Shown: one piece after another, positions 17,543 through 26,821 of the stretch
Numbering within the stretch: the first letter of the stretch is position 1
Layout: each line of letters begins with the position of its first letter
DNA from: VXPQ01 sp965232485
GTDB lineage: Bacteria > Bacteroidota > Rhodothermia > Rhodothermales > VXPQ01
DNA: 64,000 bases
NCBI GenBank assembly: GCA_965232485.1
Contig: OZ246975.1
Span: 1,550,001 to 1,614,000, forward strand
Direction: 5' to 3'
Program-made: the position numbers and the translations under genes
The notes under the pieces: generated by a model
The model's database searches: none
Seen by the model: only the letters and a program-made list of their open reading frames with translations
Told to the model about the DNA's origin: nothing

Positions 17543-19885
17543 TTACTCGAAGCTCACCCGGATCCCCAGAGACGGCACGAGCGGAAGCTGATCCACCCGG
17601 CGCACCGTGAACAGATCGAGGTAAAAAAGATTGCGCCGGTCGTACAGGTTGATGACGCTGCCCTGAAGCGTAAGGGCGGCCCCATCGAACCGGAAGGTTC
17701 GTTCGACGGAAATGTCGAGACGGTGGTAGGTGGGAAGCACCGCATTGAAAGGACGGTCGTAAATCACGCGCCGGGAGCGCATCAGTTCGAAGACGCTCGC
17801 AGCCCGGTCCAACAGCACAAAGCTGTCGAAAGCCAGCGGGCGGGTGTAGGGCCGCCCGGAACCGAAGGCCCAGCGCACGCTGGCGTCGAATCCCTTCCAG
17901 GAAACGCTGGCAAGCGCATTGACCTGGTGACGGCGATCATGCGGCGGCCGAAATTCGAGAGACTCCGTGTCGAACCAGTACCGTATGGCCTCGTATTTCG
18001 TATGGTACAGCGTGGAGGAAAGGCCATAATTCACGAAGGCGTAGAACGGCGCCCGCCGCATCTCCACCCGCGCTTCCATGCCGATCGACCGTCCGCGCGC
18101 AGGGTGAAGACGGGTGGTAAGCTCAGGAAACGCGGTCCATTCCGCAACGAACAGGTTCTGCATGCGCCTGTAGAACCCCTCGACGGAAACCTCCAGCCAG
18201 GGCTTTGGCGTGCCCCGGTAGCCAAGCAACCCGTGGACGGATTTGCCCAGCCGCCCCACCAGCGGATCCCTTTCGTTTACGTCGTCCTCGGGGCGCGGTA
18301 CGATAGACCATATCGTAAACACGTTGGCTACGTCGCGCCGGTCGGTAAGACCCACCACTTCCTGATTGTACACGCCGACGGCGGCGCTGAAATGATGCCT
18401 CCCCCGATCCCATGTCGCCCGCAGGCGCGGCTCCAGCCACGGGTCGATCCGGACCTGATACCATTGCAAACGGGCGCCCGGCGCCACAACCAGGCCGCGT
18501 CCGAGATCGAACGTGGATTGCGCATAGAATCCGAACTCCAGAAACGGCCTCGCGGATGTCTCCGGCAAATGAAAAACCCCATCCAGACGGTTCCGGGATT
18601 CTCCGGAAATGAGACCGTCCCAGCCGCCTTCCCAGGAAAAACGATCCTTCTCGAACAATGCATCGATAGCGAAGCGCGTGTGGTAGATGCGGGACATGCG
18701 GAAAGGTTCGTCCCTCGGGCCAAGCTCGGTCTGGTGACGGGAGTGGGACAGATGCACGTTCATGACGACCGGCAGAATGCGCGGCACGATCACCCAGCGC
18801 GCCCCGAGCGCTTCGTTGCTCCAGCGGACCTCCTCGGGCGCCTCCTCCCCGACCTCCTCGGCGATCGTGCCCCGGTCATGCGTCCGGAGGGCGCTGATCG
18901 AAAGCCTGCTGTTGCGCGTTACCGGGCCATGCAGTTTCGCAAAAACATCCCCGAACCGGAAGGGCAGGTTCTTGTCAATCAGCGGTTCGGCAATGCGTTC
19001 GAGAAACGACTCCCGGCCTGCAATTAGAAACGACGCATGCCCCGGCACAATGGGCCCTTCGATGCGCAGCGCGCTCGTAAAGGGGGAAACGCTTGCCATC
19101 CCCGCGAAACGGCGGGTGTTTCCGTAGCGGGAAGCGACATCAATGACCGAGGCGAGCCGGCCGGAGTACCGGGTGGGAAAGCCGCCCGCATAGAAATCGA
19201 CCCGGTCCAGTATGTCCGCCGGGAAAGCGGAATAGAACCCGAGCACATGGAACGGCTGGTACACAAGCATCCCGTCCAGATGCACGAGGTTCTGGGAGGG
19301 TTCGCCACCGCGTACGTAATACTGCCCGCCGCGATCGCCCGTCGTGACGACGCCGGGAAGCACGGTAAGGTAATTCGCCAGATCGGCGGAAATGTCGGGA
19401 GAAGGCACAAGTTCGATCTCTTCGGGAAGAATGCGCTGGCGCCCCGCCGTGATGCGGGCCATGCCATGCTCCCGCCCAGCCTGCACAAGCACTTCGTCGA
19501 GTTCCTCTTGCGAAGCAACAAGAGCGACATGCCGGCGGACGGCGTCCCCTGCGGAAAGCGTGAGAGTATCCCGGAACGCTCCGTAGCCTATGAACGAGAT
19601 GGTCAGTTCGTACGAACCCGGCTCGATCCCCGAAACGATATAGACGCCGTCCGCATTGGCGGCGACGCCGTACGACAGAACGTCCCCGGTCGCGTCCGCA
19701 AGGTCCCGCAGCACGGCGGTAGCCCCGGCCAGCGGCTGTCCGCCCGAAGCGTCCGTAACGAAACCGCTCAAGACGGCGCGCCGGGGCGGGACCTGGGCCT
19801 GCGCCTCGGCGAAGCCGCACCACGCCGCAAGCGCAGAAAAGGCAACGACGGCAAGAAATATCCCGATAATCCGGCGTACAGGCAT
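17543..19885 (-). CDS. TonB-dependent receptor (FecA/CirA-like) with CarboxypepD domain
   Basis: This 780-residue protein has a signal peptide (to about 30) and a carboxypeptidase-regulatory-like domain (LSGFVTDASGGQPLAGATAV... ISFIGYG). A plug domain follows (LPGVVTTGDRGGQYYVRGG; VHLDGMLVYQPFHVLGFYS; ASVIDVASR), then a beta-barrel ending LGIRVSFE, whose terminal Phe-x suits BAM recognition. It starts 6 bp after the DUF4249 lipoprotein, the usual partner of such receptors in Bacteroidota, implying uptake of one substrate. The substrate is unknown. Confidence 0.88.
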   Translation of the reverse strand: MPVRRIIGIFLAVVAFSALAAWCGFAEAQAQVPPRRAVLSGFVTDASGGQPLAGATAVLRDLADATGDVLSYGVAANADGVYIVSGIEPGSYELTISFIGYGAFRDTLTLSAGDAVRRHVALVASQEELDEVLVQAGREHGMARITAGRQRILPEEIELVPSPDISADLANYLTVLPGVVTTGDRGGQYYVRGGEPSQNLVHLDGMLVYQPFHVLGFYSAFPADILDRVDFYAGGFPTRYSGRLASVIDVASRYGNTRRFAGMASVSPFTSALRIEGPIVPGHASFLIAGRESFLERIAEPLIDKNLPFRFGDVFAKLHGPVTRNSRLSISALRTHDRGTIAEEVGEEAPEEVRWSNEALGARWVIVPRILPVVMNVHLSHSRHQTELGPRDEPFRMSRIYHTRFAIDALFEKDRFSWEGGWDGLISGESRNRLDGVFHLPETSARPFLEFGFYAQSTFDLGRGLVVAPGARLQWYQVRIDPWLEPRLRATWDRGRHHFSAAVGVYNQEVVGLTDRRDVANVFTIWSIVPRPEDDVNERDPLVGRLGKSVHGLLGYRGTPKPWLEVSVEGFYRRMQNLFVAEWTAFPELTTRLHPARGRSIGMEARVEMRRAPFYAFVNYGLSSTLYHTKYEAIRYWFDTESLEFRPPHDRRHQVNALASVSWKGFDASVRWAFGSGRPYTRPLAFDSFVLLDRAASVFELMRSRRVIYDRPFNAVLPTYHRLDISVERTFRFDGAALTLQGSVINLYDRRNLFYLDLFTVRRVDQLPLVPSLGIRVSFE

Positions 19886-19891
19886 AATGCG

Positions 19892-20875
19892 CTACCCCTC
19901 CGAATTTTCTATGGTCCCGAGGCAATAATCGCCCCCTCTCCGCTGTATGAAATCGAAAAACGGGGTGTCTTCGATCGCCCTGCTGGAGGGGTATAACGCG
20001 GCTTCTTCATTGTACCCCCCCACCACCAGGCCATAGCCGTTTTCCACGTTCGAAAGCGTCCCGGGCTGGATCAGCACGCGCTCATCCGATACATCGCCTC
20101 CGGGCGGGTCCCAGTCGGGGCTCCCGACGGTGACCTCCAGTTTCATCTGCAATAAGGCAAGACCGTCCGTATCCGGGTTCCAAAACAGAATCCCCGTATC
20201 GTCATGATAATAGGATCGCATGGTCTCGTACAGCAGGTTCATATCGGTGATAAATTCCCATCCGCGATCTGTTTTATTCTCCATACCCTTGCGAGAAAAC
20301 GTATAGCTGCGGCGAGGAGTCACACATACCGTATCGGGGTCGGCCGCATCATAGAAGGAAACTTGGTATACGGTTTCTATGCGAACCAGTGAAAACGGCT
20401 CGTCGTCGAGCCCCAGGATGCGCACATGCAGATCTCGCGTGCCCGCATCCTCGTCCTCAATGCGCACTTCACCGGGCACGGCTACGTTTACAGTACTTTT
20501 CTCTCCGTCGGACCGCGCCACTTCCATGCGATGACGGCTTCCGTACCCGGGCGTAAAATCCGCCCAATAGATATGATCCAGTTGCCCTGTGGCGTTGGCC
20601 ACCACCGAATCCCGCCACACGTACGTTTTGCCGCTGCCCAGATCGCTCGAGGCGACGACTGCATTGAGCGCATCCCCGGATTCCGGGACAAGCAGGCCTT
20701 CCACGGGAGCAACGAGGACCGTCTGGGTAGGCGATCGGGGATTAAAGACGCCGTACAGCGAGAACGGCTCGTCTACCCCGGTAGGCCCCGCCACGTCTTC
20801 CTCGCAGCCGGTAAGGCATAAAAAAAGCAGCACGGAACCTGCAAGAAGCAGGTTCCGTGCATTCAGGTATGGCAT
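19892..20875 (-). CDS. DUF4249 family lipoprotein
   Basis: A 327-residue lipoprotein (MPYLNARNLLLAGSVLLFLCLTGCEED; lipobox LTGC). The layout is typical of DUF4249: an early VFNPRSPTQTVLV strand, Ig-like strands, and a C-terminal WDPPGGDVSDERVLIQPG and GYGLVVGGYN segment. These surface lipoproteins accompany TonB receptors, probably as SusD-like ligand partners (function not proven). Overlap-free, 6 bp upstream of its receptor. Confidence 0.82.
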   Translation of the reverse strand: MPYLNARNLLLAGSVLLFLCLTGCEEDVAGPTGVDEPFSLYGVFNPRSPTQTVLVAPVEGLLVPESGDALNAVVASSDLGSGKTYVWRDSVVANATGQLDHIYWADFTPGYGSRHRMEVARSDGEKSTVNVAVPGEVRIEDEDAGTRDLHVRILGLDDEPFSLVRIETVYQVSFYDAADPDTVCVTPRRSYTFSRKGMENKTDRGWEFITDMNLLYETMRSYYHDDTGILFWNPDTDGLALLQMKLEVTVGSPDWDPPGGDVSDERVLIQPGTLSNVENGYGLVVGGYNEEAALYPSSRAIEDTPFFDFIQRRGGDYCLGTIENSEG

Positions 20876-20902
20876 TGTATACCTTCTTTCTTAAGATCTG
20901 GC

Positions 20903-21343
20903 TTACCAGTTCGACGTGTCAAGTTCAGCAACAGCCCCTCCTATGCCACCCGATGGCCTATTCCCTATAACTACTATATTACTGGTAGATGCAACGGAGC
21001 CCGAACCCCCTCCGCATCCACCCTGCGGAGGACCGCACACCGCGCTCGATATCAGATTCCAAGTCCCATTGCTGCGCACTTCATAAACATGAAAATATAC
21101 CGGGACCTCACCACCTGCAGGCGAATTATACAACACTTGCCAGTTCTGGCATGCTCCTGCAACACCGGTGTCGTCGCTCTTAACTATATGGCCGGATCCT
21201 GTGTGGATTTGCACGGTAGCGGACGGACAAAACGACTTACCCGCCATATTCTCTGGTTAAGGAGAGATGGCTTCAGGCGTATGCGATGCGATAAGAAACG
21301 GGAGGGTTAGAAAAACGACCAGCAGGCCCGTAAAGCGCGCCAT
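20903..21343 (-). pseudogene. Small secreted protein interrupted by an in-frame stop
   Basis: From the ATG at 21343 a clean signal peptide reads MARFTGLLVVFLTLPFLIAS, but a TAA at 21259-21257 ends it after 28 codons. Three codons later, in the same frame, an ATG (21247) opens the rest: 114 residues with several cysteines (CPSATVQIHTGSG; GACQNWQVLYN; CGPPQGGCGGGSGS) and a VPVYFHVYEV strand. The simplest reading is one gene for a small disulfide-bonded exported protein, broken by a nonsense change, 27 bp upstream of the DUF4249 gene. Not a family I recognise. A sequencing error at the TAA would also explain it. Confidence 0.55.
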
Positions 21344-21547
21344 GGCATTAGGTGGGTTTGGTTACGGAAGGCACGGTGTGTGAGGCTATGATGCAAAGAT
21401 AAATACGCCCCGAACAACGTGCAAGAGCGCTTCTTGCCTGATTGGTACGAGCGGGAGGTGCAAGCAACCTGCCCGGCGGTCCGTATGTATACCGTTTGCA
21501 GACTGAAAACAAGACCGTTGCCCGTACCATGACACTGGTCAAATAAC
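21344..21547. other. Divergent intergenic region
   Basis: A 204-bp gap between the broken secreted-protein gene (minus) and the hypothetical gene at 21548 (plus). It should contain promoters for both. No repeat, RNA gene or clear consensus was found. Confidence 0.3.
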
Positions 21548-22030
21548 ATGGGGGATACGCCGACATTGCCGCCCGATCATCGCCAGCGCATGACCACGCT
21601 GCTGGGCTTGCTGGCCAGCGAAGAAGCCCAGGCAACGCTGGCGAAGCGCCTGGAGCGTCCAAGATTGGCCTACGAACTGGCTTGCGCCTGGTTCGATGAC
21701 GCGTACGTCCCGAGCGAGCGGTATATGGACGGACTGAAGGGCGATCTGGCGCCCGAGGCCGCGGAGACCTTCCGGGACGCTTTCGATCCCGTGGAAATAG
21801 CGGCCATGGAACGGTTCCATCGTTTCTTCGAGCTACGCATCGACATGCTGCCGCCCGCCCTGCTTGCCTCGCGGCGCATCCCGATAGACGACCGCTGGCG
21901 AAGCCTGATGAAAGATGCGGGCTATCTGCTGGAAGACCTCGGCGGCGCCGAGGAAGATTTTCGGCGGCGGCTGGCGGAATCCGGGGATGTTTCCGCAGAA
22001 ATCGCCGCAATCATCCGAATCGCAACTTGA
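21548..22030 (+). CDS. Hypothetical 160-residue helical protein
   Basis: A soluble, Ala/Arg/Glu-rich, probably all-helical protein without signal peptide. Motifs are generic (RFFELRIDMLP, DRWRSLMKDAGYLLEDL). It overlaps the convergent CopD-like gene by 20 bp at the 3' ends. Family not recognised; the coding call rests on codon usage and the lack of any competing gene. Confidence 0.55.
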   Translation: MGDTPTLPPDHRQRMTTLLGLLASEEAQATLAKRLERPRLAYELACAWFDDAYVPSERYMDGLKGDLAPEAAETFRDAFDPVEIAAMERFHRFFELRIDMLPPALLASRRIPIDDRWRSLMKDAGYLLEDLGGAEEDFRRRLAESGDVSAEIAAIIRIAT

Positions 22031-22463
22031 GCCCCAGATACAACGCGACCGCGGCAAGTACGGCGTTGACAAGCGCAGACCACAGGGCAGTCCGCGTTTT
22101 TCCCTGGGGGACAAGCTTCAGGCTGTACCATGCCTGGTTGACGCCCATCGTAAGGAACAGGACGAACTTGGCGCCAATCAGTTGGAGATAGGCCGACGGG
22201 TAGCTGAAGTTCGTCAGCCACCCCGCATTGATGAGATTGAAAATGCCCGTCAGCAGAATGGCGAAGAAAAGCTCTCTGCTGAAGCGCTGAAACCGCCGCG
22301 CCAGCGCCTCAATGAGCGCAGCGGCGCGTCCGGGGGCAAGGTGTTCGGCCCCAAACCGGCGCACGGCGGGCGTCGCCACGAACGGCACGACGATCATTCC
22401 GCCCACCCAGACGATGATCGCCGCCAGATGAATCCAGAGAACGACCGCGCGAAACGTGAACAT
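22011..22463 (-). CDS. CopD-like four-helix membrane protein
   Basis: A 150-residue integral membrane protein with four hydrophobic helices. The N-terminal LWIHLAAIIVWVGGMIVVPFV (with H and WVGG) matches the CopD/copper-resistance-D-like and related heme- or copper-handling membrane families. It is the last gene of the 22.0-34.5 kb run, 3 bp after the zinc-ribbon/PCP_red gene. A role in metal or heme supply to the cytochromes is inferred from position. Confidence 0.65.
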   Translation of the reverse strand: MFTFRAVVLWIHLAAIIVWVGGMIVVPFVATPAVRRFGAEHLAPGRAAALIEALARRFQRFSRELFFAILLTGIFNLINAGWLTNFSYPSAYLQLIGAKFVLFLTMGVNQAWYSLKLVPQGKTRTALWSALVNAVLAAVALYLGLKLRFG

Positions 22464-22466
22464 GGC

Positions 22467-22946
22467 TTACATGCCCATGCTGCGGCGAGCTTCGTTCAGC
22501 GCCAACTCGGTTACTTCGGCGAGGCCCTCTGCTTCGGCGTAGCGCTCCACGCTCTGCATGACCATCCCGCGGGCGGAAGCAGGAATATTCTCCATGCGCT
22601 GCAGGGCGCCTTCGGTCCAGGGCATGCCGCTGCGCTCAAAAGCCGAATTAACCATACCCGTAAACGGGCATTTCGAGGCGCCGTCTGGCGAAGCAGGAGC
22701 GGAAGCCTCAACCGACGAAGCCGCCAGACCGTTTCGTATGCCCTCCATGGGCTCCGCGGAGAGGGCGTGTCCGCCGATTTTCACGCCAAGCGAGCGCACC
22801 ACTTGCGTCTCGCTCGCATTGGTGAGCATGGCTGTTTGCCCGCCGCACGCAGGGCAGCCGAAAATTACCGTCATGGAGCCGCGGTCCGGGCCGCGCGTTT
22901 CGTCGAGGCGCATGGCCTCGTTACATTTCACGCAAAGAAATTTCAT
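22467..22946 (-). CDS. Zinc-ribbon plus PCP_red-like domain protein
   Basis: A 159-residue soluble protein. Residues 1-40 form a zinc ribbon (CVKCNEA, then CPACGG). A further Cys (SKCPFTGM) lies in the middle. Residues about 108-155 match the PCP_red pattern: MPWTEGALQRMENIPASARG, then VERYAEAEGLAEVT, the small C-terminal domain first described on the B subunit of dark protochlorophyllide reductase. The ATG overlaps the Mrp stop (ATGA). It is one of three PCP_red proteins in this operon; its role is unknown. Confidence 0.75.
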   Translation of the reverse strand: MKFLCVKCNEAMRLDETRGPDRGSMTVIFGCPACGGQTAMLTNASETQVVRSLGVKIGGHALSAEPMEGIRNGLAASSVEASAPASPDGASKCPFTGMVNSAFERSGMPWTEGALQRMENIPASARGMVMQSVERYAEAEGLAEVTELALNEARRSMGM

Positions 22947-23836
22947 GGGGCGTCCAGAAGCAATTGAAGGCGATCGGCCAGTTCGACGAAGGCGCGCGCC
23001 GCCGGACGATCAGGATATTCTCGAAGGTATGCATTTCCGTCGTCGGCAGCCACGCCGAGTACAGGATCGAAGGGGATGCGGGCCAATACGGGTACGTCCA
23101 GCGCTTTCGCCAACCGGTCCGTACGGCCCGGCAGATACAGTGGATCCGCCTTGCCGCAATGCGGACAGGCATGCGACGCCATGTTCTCGACCAGTCCCAG
23201 CGAAGGCACGTCAAGGTGTTCCTGAATCATGCGCACGGAACGCCCCACCACCTCCAGAGACACCGCCGAAGGAATCGTCACGACGACCGCCGCGTCGATG
23301 CGCGGCGCCACGTCCGCCAGCGTCGGCAAACGATCCGACCCCGGAGGCAAATCCACCAGAAGCATATCCAGCGGACCCCATGCGGTATCGGCGATAAGCT
23401 CCCGCAACGCGCCGGCTTCGCGGAGTCCCCTCCACGCGGCCCCGCCCGCTTGCGAGGGCGCGTCCCACGCCACGGGCGTCGTCTCGTCGCGCAAGAAAAG
23501 CGCCATAGACATAACGCGCACGCCCCACATTGTTTCGGGAGGCGAGACGGCTCCGGCTGCGCGCGACGGGAGGACCGGCGCCTGTACGCCGGTCATGCGC
23601 CCAAGGGAAGGACCATTGATATCTCCATCCACAAGCCCGATGCGGGCGCCTGCGCGAGCCATCGCCGCAGCAAGATTCACCGCAACCGTACTCTTCCCGA
23701 CGCCCCCCTTCCCGCTCATGACGGCCACGATATGGCGAATATCGCGAAGGCGTTCCGCAAGCTGATTCGCCTGATCGGCCACTTGGCCCGCCACATCAGA
23801 GCCCCCGTCGGTTGCTATGTCGCGCCAGGTTTTCAT
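22943..23836 (-). CDS. mrp: Mrp/NBP35-type P-loop ATPase (Fe-S carrier)
   Basis: A 297-residue SIMIBI ATPase with a deviant Walker A (SGKGGVGKST at about 41-50), DGDINGPSLGRM, LLVDLPPGSDRLP, and a C-terminal CPHC expected to hold a bridging [4Fe-4S] cluster in a dimer. It lacks the N-terminal MIP18-like domain of many Mrp proteins. Family members load Fe-S clusters onto apo-proteins. Here it probably serves the radical SAM protein, the ferredoxin or other members of the same operon. Confidence 0.87.
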   Translation of the reverse strand: MKTWRDIATDGGSDVAGQVADQANQLAERLRDIRHIVAVMSGKGGVGKSTVAVNLAAAMARAGARIGLVDGDINGPSLGRMTGVQAPVLPSRAAGAVSPPETMWGVRVMSMALFLRDETTPVAWDAPSQAGGAAWRGLREAGALRELIADTAWGPLDMLLVDLPPGSDRLPTLADVAPRIDAAVVVTIPSAVSLEVVGRSVRMIQEHLDVPSLGLVENMASHACPHCGKADPLYLPGRTDRLAKALDVPVLARIPFDPVLGVAADDGNAYLREYPDRPAARAFVELADRLQLLLDAP

Positions 23837-23856
23837 CCCATACTCCTTCGTTCCCG

Positions 23857-25800
23857 TTACGACACAGCTTTTTCTTGCTGTTCCTGTTGCTGCTTGCGAA
23901 TGGCTTCTTCCATGGCTTTCCGGGACACCTCGACGCCTTCTTCGGCAATCTCCAGTGTAATGATCGTGGCGTTATGTCCGTCTGCGGCCGTTTCCATCCG
24001 CCCTTTCGTCTTGTCGCGCATGAATCCTTCGGGAACCCGTTCGAGGCGAGCCCAGGCCTCCGGCGTCCACTTGTACGCACCGTCCTCGATAAATTCGACC
24101 GGAACCGCTTCGCGGCTTGGGGACTCGCCCGCCGGATTCTCTTTCAACCCGGCGCCGGGCGCGGAAAGCATCGAGGCGTCTTCGAGCAAATTTTCTACAA
24201 CGGCGGCCACCATGTCGCGGGTAATCGTATCCAGGCCCTTGACGCGGGCGCTCTTTTCGATCTGCGCCCGGGCGCGGCGCATCTGGTAACCGTCCGGAAC
24301 CTTCCTGAGCAGTTCGCGCGCATCCCGCGTCCACTTGATCTTCTTTTTGTCAAAGGTTTCGACTTCTTCGGTCGGGCCTTCCAGCGGCGCCAGTTTCCGC
24401 AGCGCTTCCTTGTCTATTTTCTGGAATTGCTCGGGAGCGGCCGCGCAAACCGCGCACGCGGCGGGCTTGAATCCGCGCGCCGCATAACCGCACTGGCTAC
24501 ATACGTACGTCACTTCGTCGGCGGCGGCGATCTTGTCGCGGGCAACCGATTCGGCGATAATGCCCATGGATCGCATGGCGGATTCTGGCAAAATGGTGGC
24601 CATGGCCTGCTCGACCACTTTTTGCGTAATTACTGAATGGCCCCGCTCCATGGCCCAGCGATGGATCGTCGTGCGGGCAATGTTACGCGCAAAGTCTGGC
24701 GCGGTATTAACCAGCGCAGTGGCTTCGTCCGTCCAGATCATGGACTCCTCGGCCTGCACGTCAAGCGGCGGCGTATACCGTTTGCTGGACAACAACACAT
24801 TGCAAGGAACCATCTGCAACAGGTTTTCGGTATTGCTGCCGATGTCCATGTCTTCGTCGCTATGCACCCCGATGCGGCCCAGAACCAGCAACCAGGGTTT
24901 TTCGCGGCGGACATACTGAAGAATCTTGTCGAACGCCTTGCCGTCCAGCAGCGTAATTTTCAGGTCCACGCCTTCCTCGGCGGCCACGCGATGCGCCACT
25001 TCAAGGTGCGACTGGTAGATTTTCGCAAGCCCTGTGTCGATGACCTCCTCGTGGAGCTGCTCCTGTTCCTTGAACCGGAATACTTTCGAGGCCTTTTCGG
25101 TAAGCACGTTCACGATGCTATTGAACATCGCGTAATGCAAATACGGATCGTAGACCGACACCGCCTCCACGCGCTTGTCCAGTTTCCGGCCCAGTTCAAG
25201 CGCCGTTTTCAGGCCTGCAAAAGATTCGGGACTGCCGTCGACGCCCACGACAATGTGTCCGCCCTCGGCCTCGCCCACGGCATGCCCGTTCATCTGGCGC
25301 TCGAACGAATCCGTGTTCTTGACGATCAACATGTCCGTGCGCGCCCGCCGCGTCACCCGCGAGCATACGCTTCCCAGCACGCTGTCCCGAACGGCGCCGA
25401 GGCCAAGCGCCCCCATTACGACAAGGTCGTAGCCGCTCTCCTCAATATCCCGTACGATCACCTTCCAGTTTTTCCCGTCGTACATTTTCGGCCGGAACGG
25501 CAATTTCTCCTCGCGGCAACGCTTGTCCATCACGGTCAGGTACGAATCCGAAATCAGTTCGAGCCCCATGGTGATGAGCGTGTCGTGCACCTTGCGCTGC
25601 TTTTCCATCTCCTCTTCGACGAGGTATTCCTCCGGCAGCGTAAACTCCATCTGCTTGAAGCGATAATCGTGCATCCGGGCGGCGTAGGCATGGCTGCCTA
25701 CGAGCTCCGCGTCGAACCGCTTCGCCAGCTCGACCGAAAGGTCAATGCTCGCCATCGAATGATCCGAGTTATCCACCGGAACGAATATGGTCTTGTACAT
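23857..25800 (-). CDS. Universal stress fusion protein: USP-USP-(PCP_red)x3 with rubredoxin-like knuckle
   Basis: This 647-residue soluble protein has two tandem universal stress domains (residues about 1-155, KTIFVPVDNSDHSMASIDL...; about 170-315, IVVGVDGSPES... LVLGRIGVH). Three PCP_red-like units follow: MIWTDEATALVNTAPDF... (about 345-395), IKWTRDARELLRKVPDGYQ... (about 500-550) and YKWTPEAWARLERVPEGFM... (about 585-635). Between the first two is a rubredoxin-like metal knuckle (CSQCGY... CAVCAA). The C-terminus is Gln/Glu-rich. I know of no characterised protein with this layout. It may be a nucleotide-sensing scaffold tied to the neighbouring cytochromes; that is speculation. Confidence 0.8.
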   Translation of the reverse strand: MYKTIFVPVDNSDHSMASIDLSVELAKRFDAELVGSHAYAARMHDYRFKQMEFTLPEEYLVEEEMEKQRKVHDTLITMGLELISDSYLTVMDKRCREEKLPFRPKMYDGKNWKVIVRDIEESGYDLVVMGALGLGAVRDSVLGSVCSRVTRRARTDMLIVKNTDSFERQMNGHAVGEAEGGHIVVGVDGSPESFAGLKTALELGRKLDKRVEAVSVYDPYLHYAMFNSIVNVLTEKASKVFRFKEQEQLHEEVIDTGLAKIYQSHLEVAHRVAAEEGVDLKITLLDGKAFDKILQYVRREKPWLLVLGRIGVHSDEDMDIGSNTENLLQMVPCNVLLSSKRYTPPLDVQAEESMIWTDEATALVNTAPDFARNIARTTIHRWAMERGHSVITQKVVEQAMATILPESAMRSMGIIAESVARDKIAAADEVTYVCSQCGYAARGFKPAACAVCAAAPEQFQKIDKEALRKLAPLEGPTEEVETFDKKKIKWTRDARELLRKVPDGYQMRRARAQIEKSARVKGLDTITRDMVAAVVENLLEDASMLSAPGAGLKENPAGESPSREAVPVEFIEDGAYKWTPEAWARLERVPEGFMRDKTKGRMETAADGHNATIITLEIAEEGVEVSRKAMEEAIRKQQQEQQEKAVS

Positions 25801-25805
25801 GCGGG

Positions 25806-26210
25806 CTAATAGATCAGTTTGAGACGGTCGTAAATGTACGTAAGGCGATACATAACATAACGCAGCGGCTCCATATCTTCCGCAAGAAGCGAGACGGCAA
25901 GTAGCGCGCGCTGCAAATGGTCGCTGCGGCTCGCAAGCGAAGCGCGTTCCGCTTCTTCCATGCCGTCTGCGAAAGCATGCATCGCAAAACGCGCCCGCAC
26001 CAGCGCGTTCCAGGCGTCGCTACCCGGCTCGATTCCTTCCATGACCCGCTCCAGCCGACCCGTTTCCATGCGCACGATGGCGGGCGCCATGCGGCGGAAT
26101 TCCTTCCAGCCTACGAAATCCAGCTCGTTCCAGTCCAGACGCTTCGCAGCCAAGTCGGCGGCGCGCGCTTCCAGCGCATCGGAGGGCGCTATGTCCCGAG
26201 AGGACGCCAT
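25806..26210 (-). CDS. Hypothetical helical protein in the PCP_red operon
   Basis: About 134 residues from the ATG at 26210 (MASSRDIAPSDALEARA). A TTG at 26228 that overlaps the previous stop is an alternative start. All-helical and charged, with a C-terminal SLLAEDMEPLRYVMYRLTYIYDRLKLIY; no cysteines, signal peptide or membrane helix. It lies between the 26.2-kb unknown and the USP fusion with 5-15 bp spacing, so is almost certainly in the operon. Not recognised. Confidence 0.6.
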   Translation of the reverse strand: MASSRDIAPSDALEARAADLAAKRLDWNELDFVGWKEFRRMAPAIVRMETGRLERVMEGIEPGSDAWNALVRARFAMHAFADGMEEAERASLASRSDHLQRALLAVSLLAEDMEPLRYVMYRLTYIYDRLKLIY

Positions 26211-26224
26211 GGCGACGAAAGACG

Positions 26225-26821
26225 TCAAAACGGACGGTGCACGACGCCGGGATCAAGCCGATCCGCCATTTGAAGCAAACCCTTGTACTTGCGGCGAAAT
26301 TCCGCCGGGTCCTGCGCAATCGTTTCCATGGAAAACCTGGGCAAAAGGGCCGTCAGGCGCTCGTCCATCTCTTCCCGGTCGATCCAGCCATATTTCAGGT
26401 ACGTCAGCACGATATGGTAATCCGGTTCGTCGCCCCGGGCCACATGCCGAAACGCAACCGAATACGGATCGAAATGGCCCAGCGTCAATCCGGAATCCGC
26501 CAGCTCCCGAACAATCCGGTGGCGCCCTTCGAATCCGTCGGGCAAGGGAATCAGGTCGCCGGGAAATTCCTGGTCGAGCGCCACGCCGAACTGCGCTGCG
26601 ATACGCGCCGCCGCCGCATCCCATTCCGGTCGATGCGCCACGTCGGCGTACAAGCGCAGCGCATCCGTCCACGAACGCCATCCCTCCAGGACTTGCGAGG
26701 TTTCGCCAAGCAAAAGCAACCGCCCGCCGCACTCCTCTTCGGGAACCGAAGCGGCGTAGCTGCGGGCTGCCGCCGTCAAAAAATCCTGCAGCACGAAACG
26801 GGTCGCCAATGCGCCGATCAT
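26225..26821 (-). CDS. Hypothetical 198-residue protein in the PCP_red operon
   Basis: The ATG at 26821 overlaps the ferredoxin stop (ATGA), fixing the start (MIGALATRFVLQDFL). It is soluble, with one early Cys (EEECGGRLLLLGE) and a C-terminal helical part (TYLKYGWIDREEMDERLTALL). No signal peptide and no family I can name. Coupling to the ferredoxin suggests a shared redox task. Confidence 0.65.
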   Translation of the reverse strand: MIGALATRFVLQDFLTAAARSYAASVPEEECGGRLLLLGETSQVLEGWRSWTDALRLYADVAHRPEWDAAAARIAAQFGVALDQEFPGDLIPLPDGFEGRHRIVRELADSGLTLGHFDPYSVAFRHVARGDEPDYHIVLTYLKYGWIDREEMDERLTALLPRFSMETIAQDPAEFRRKYKGLLQMADRLDPGVVHRPF

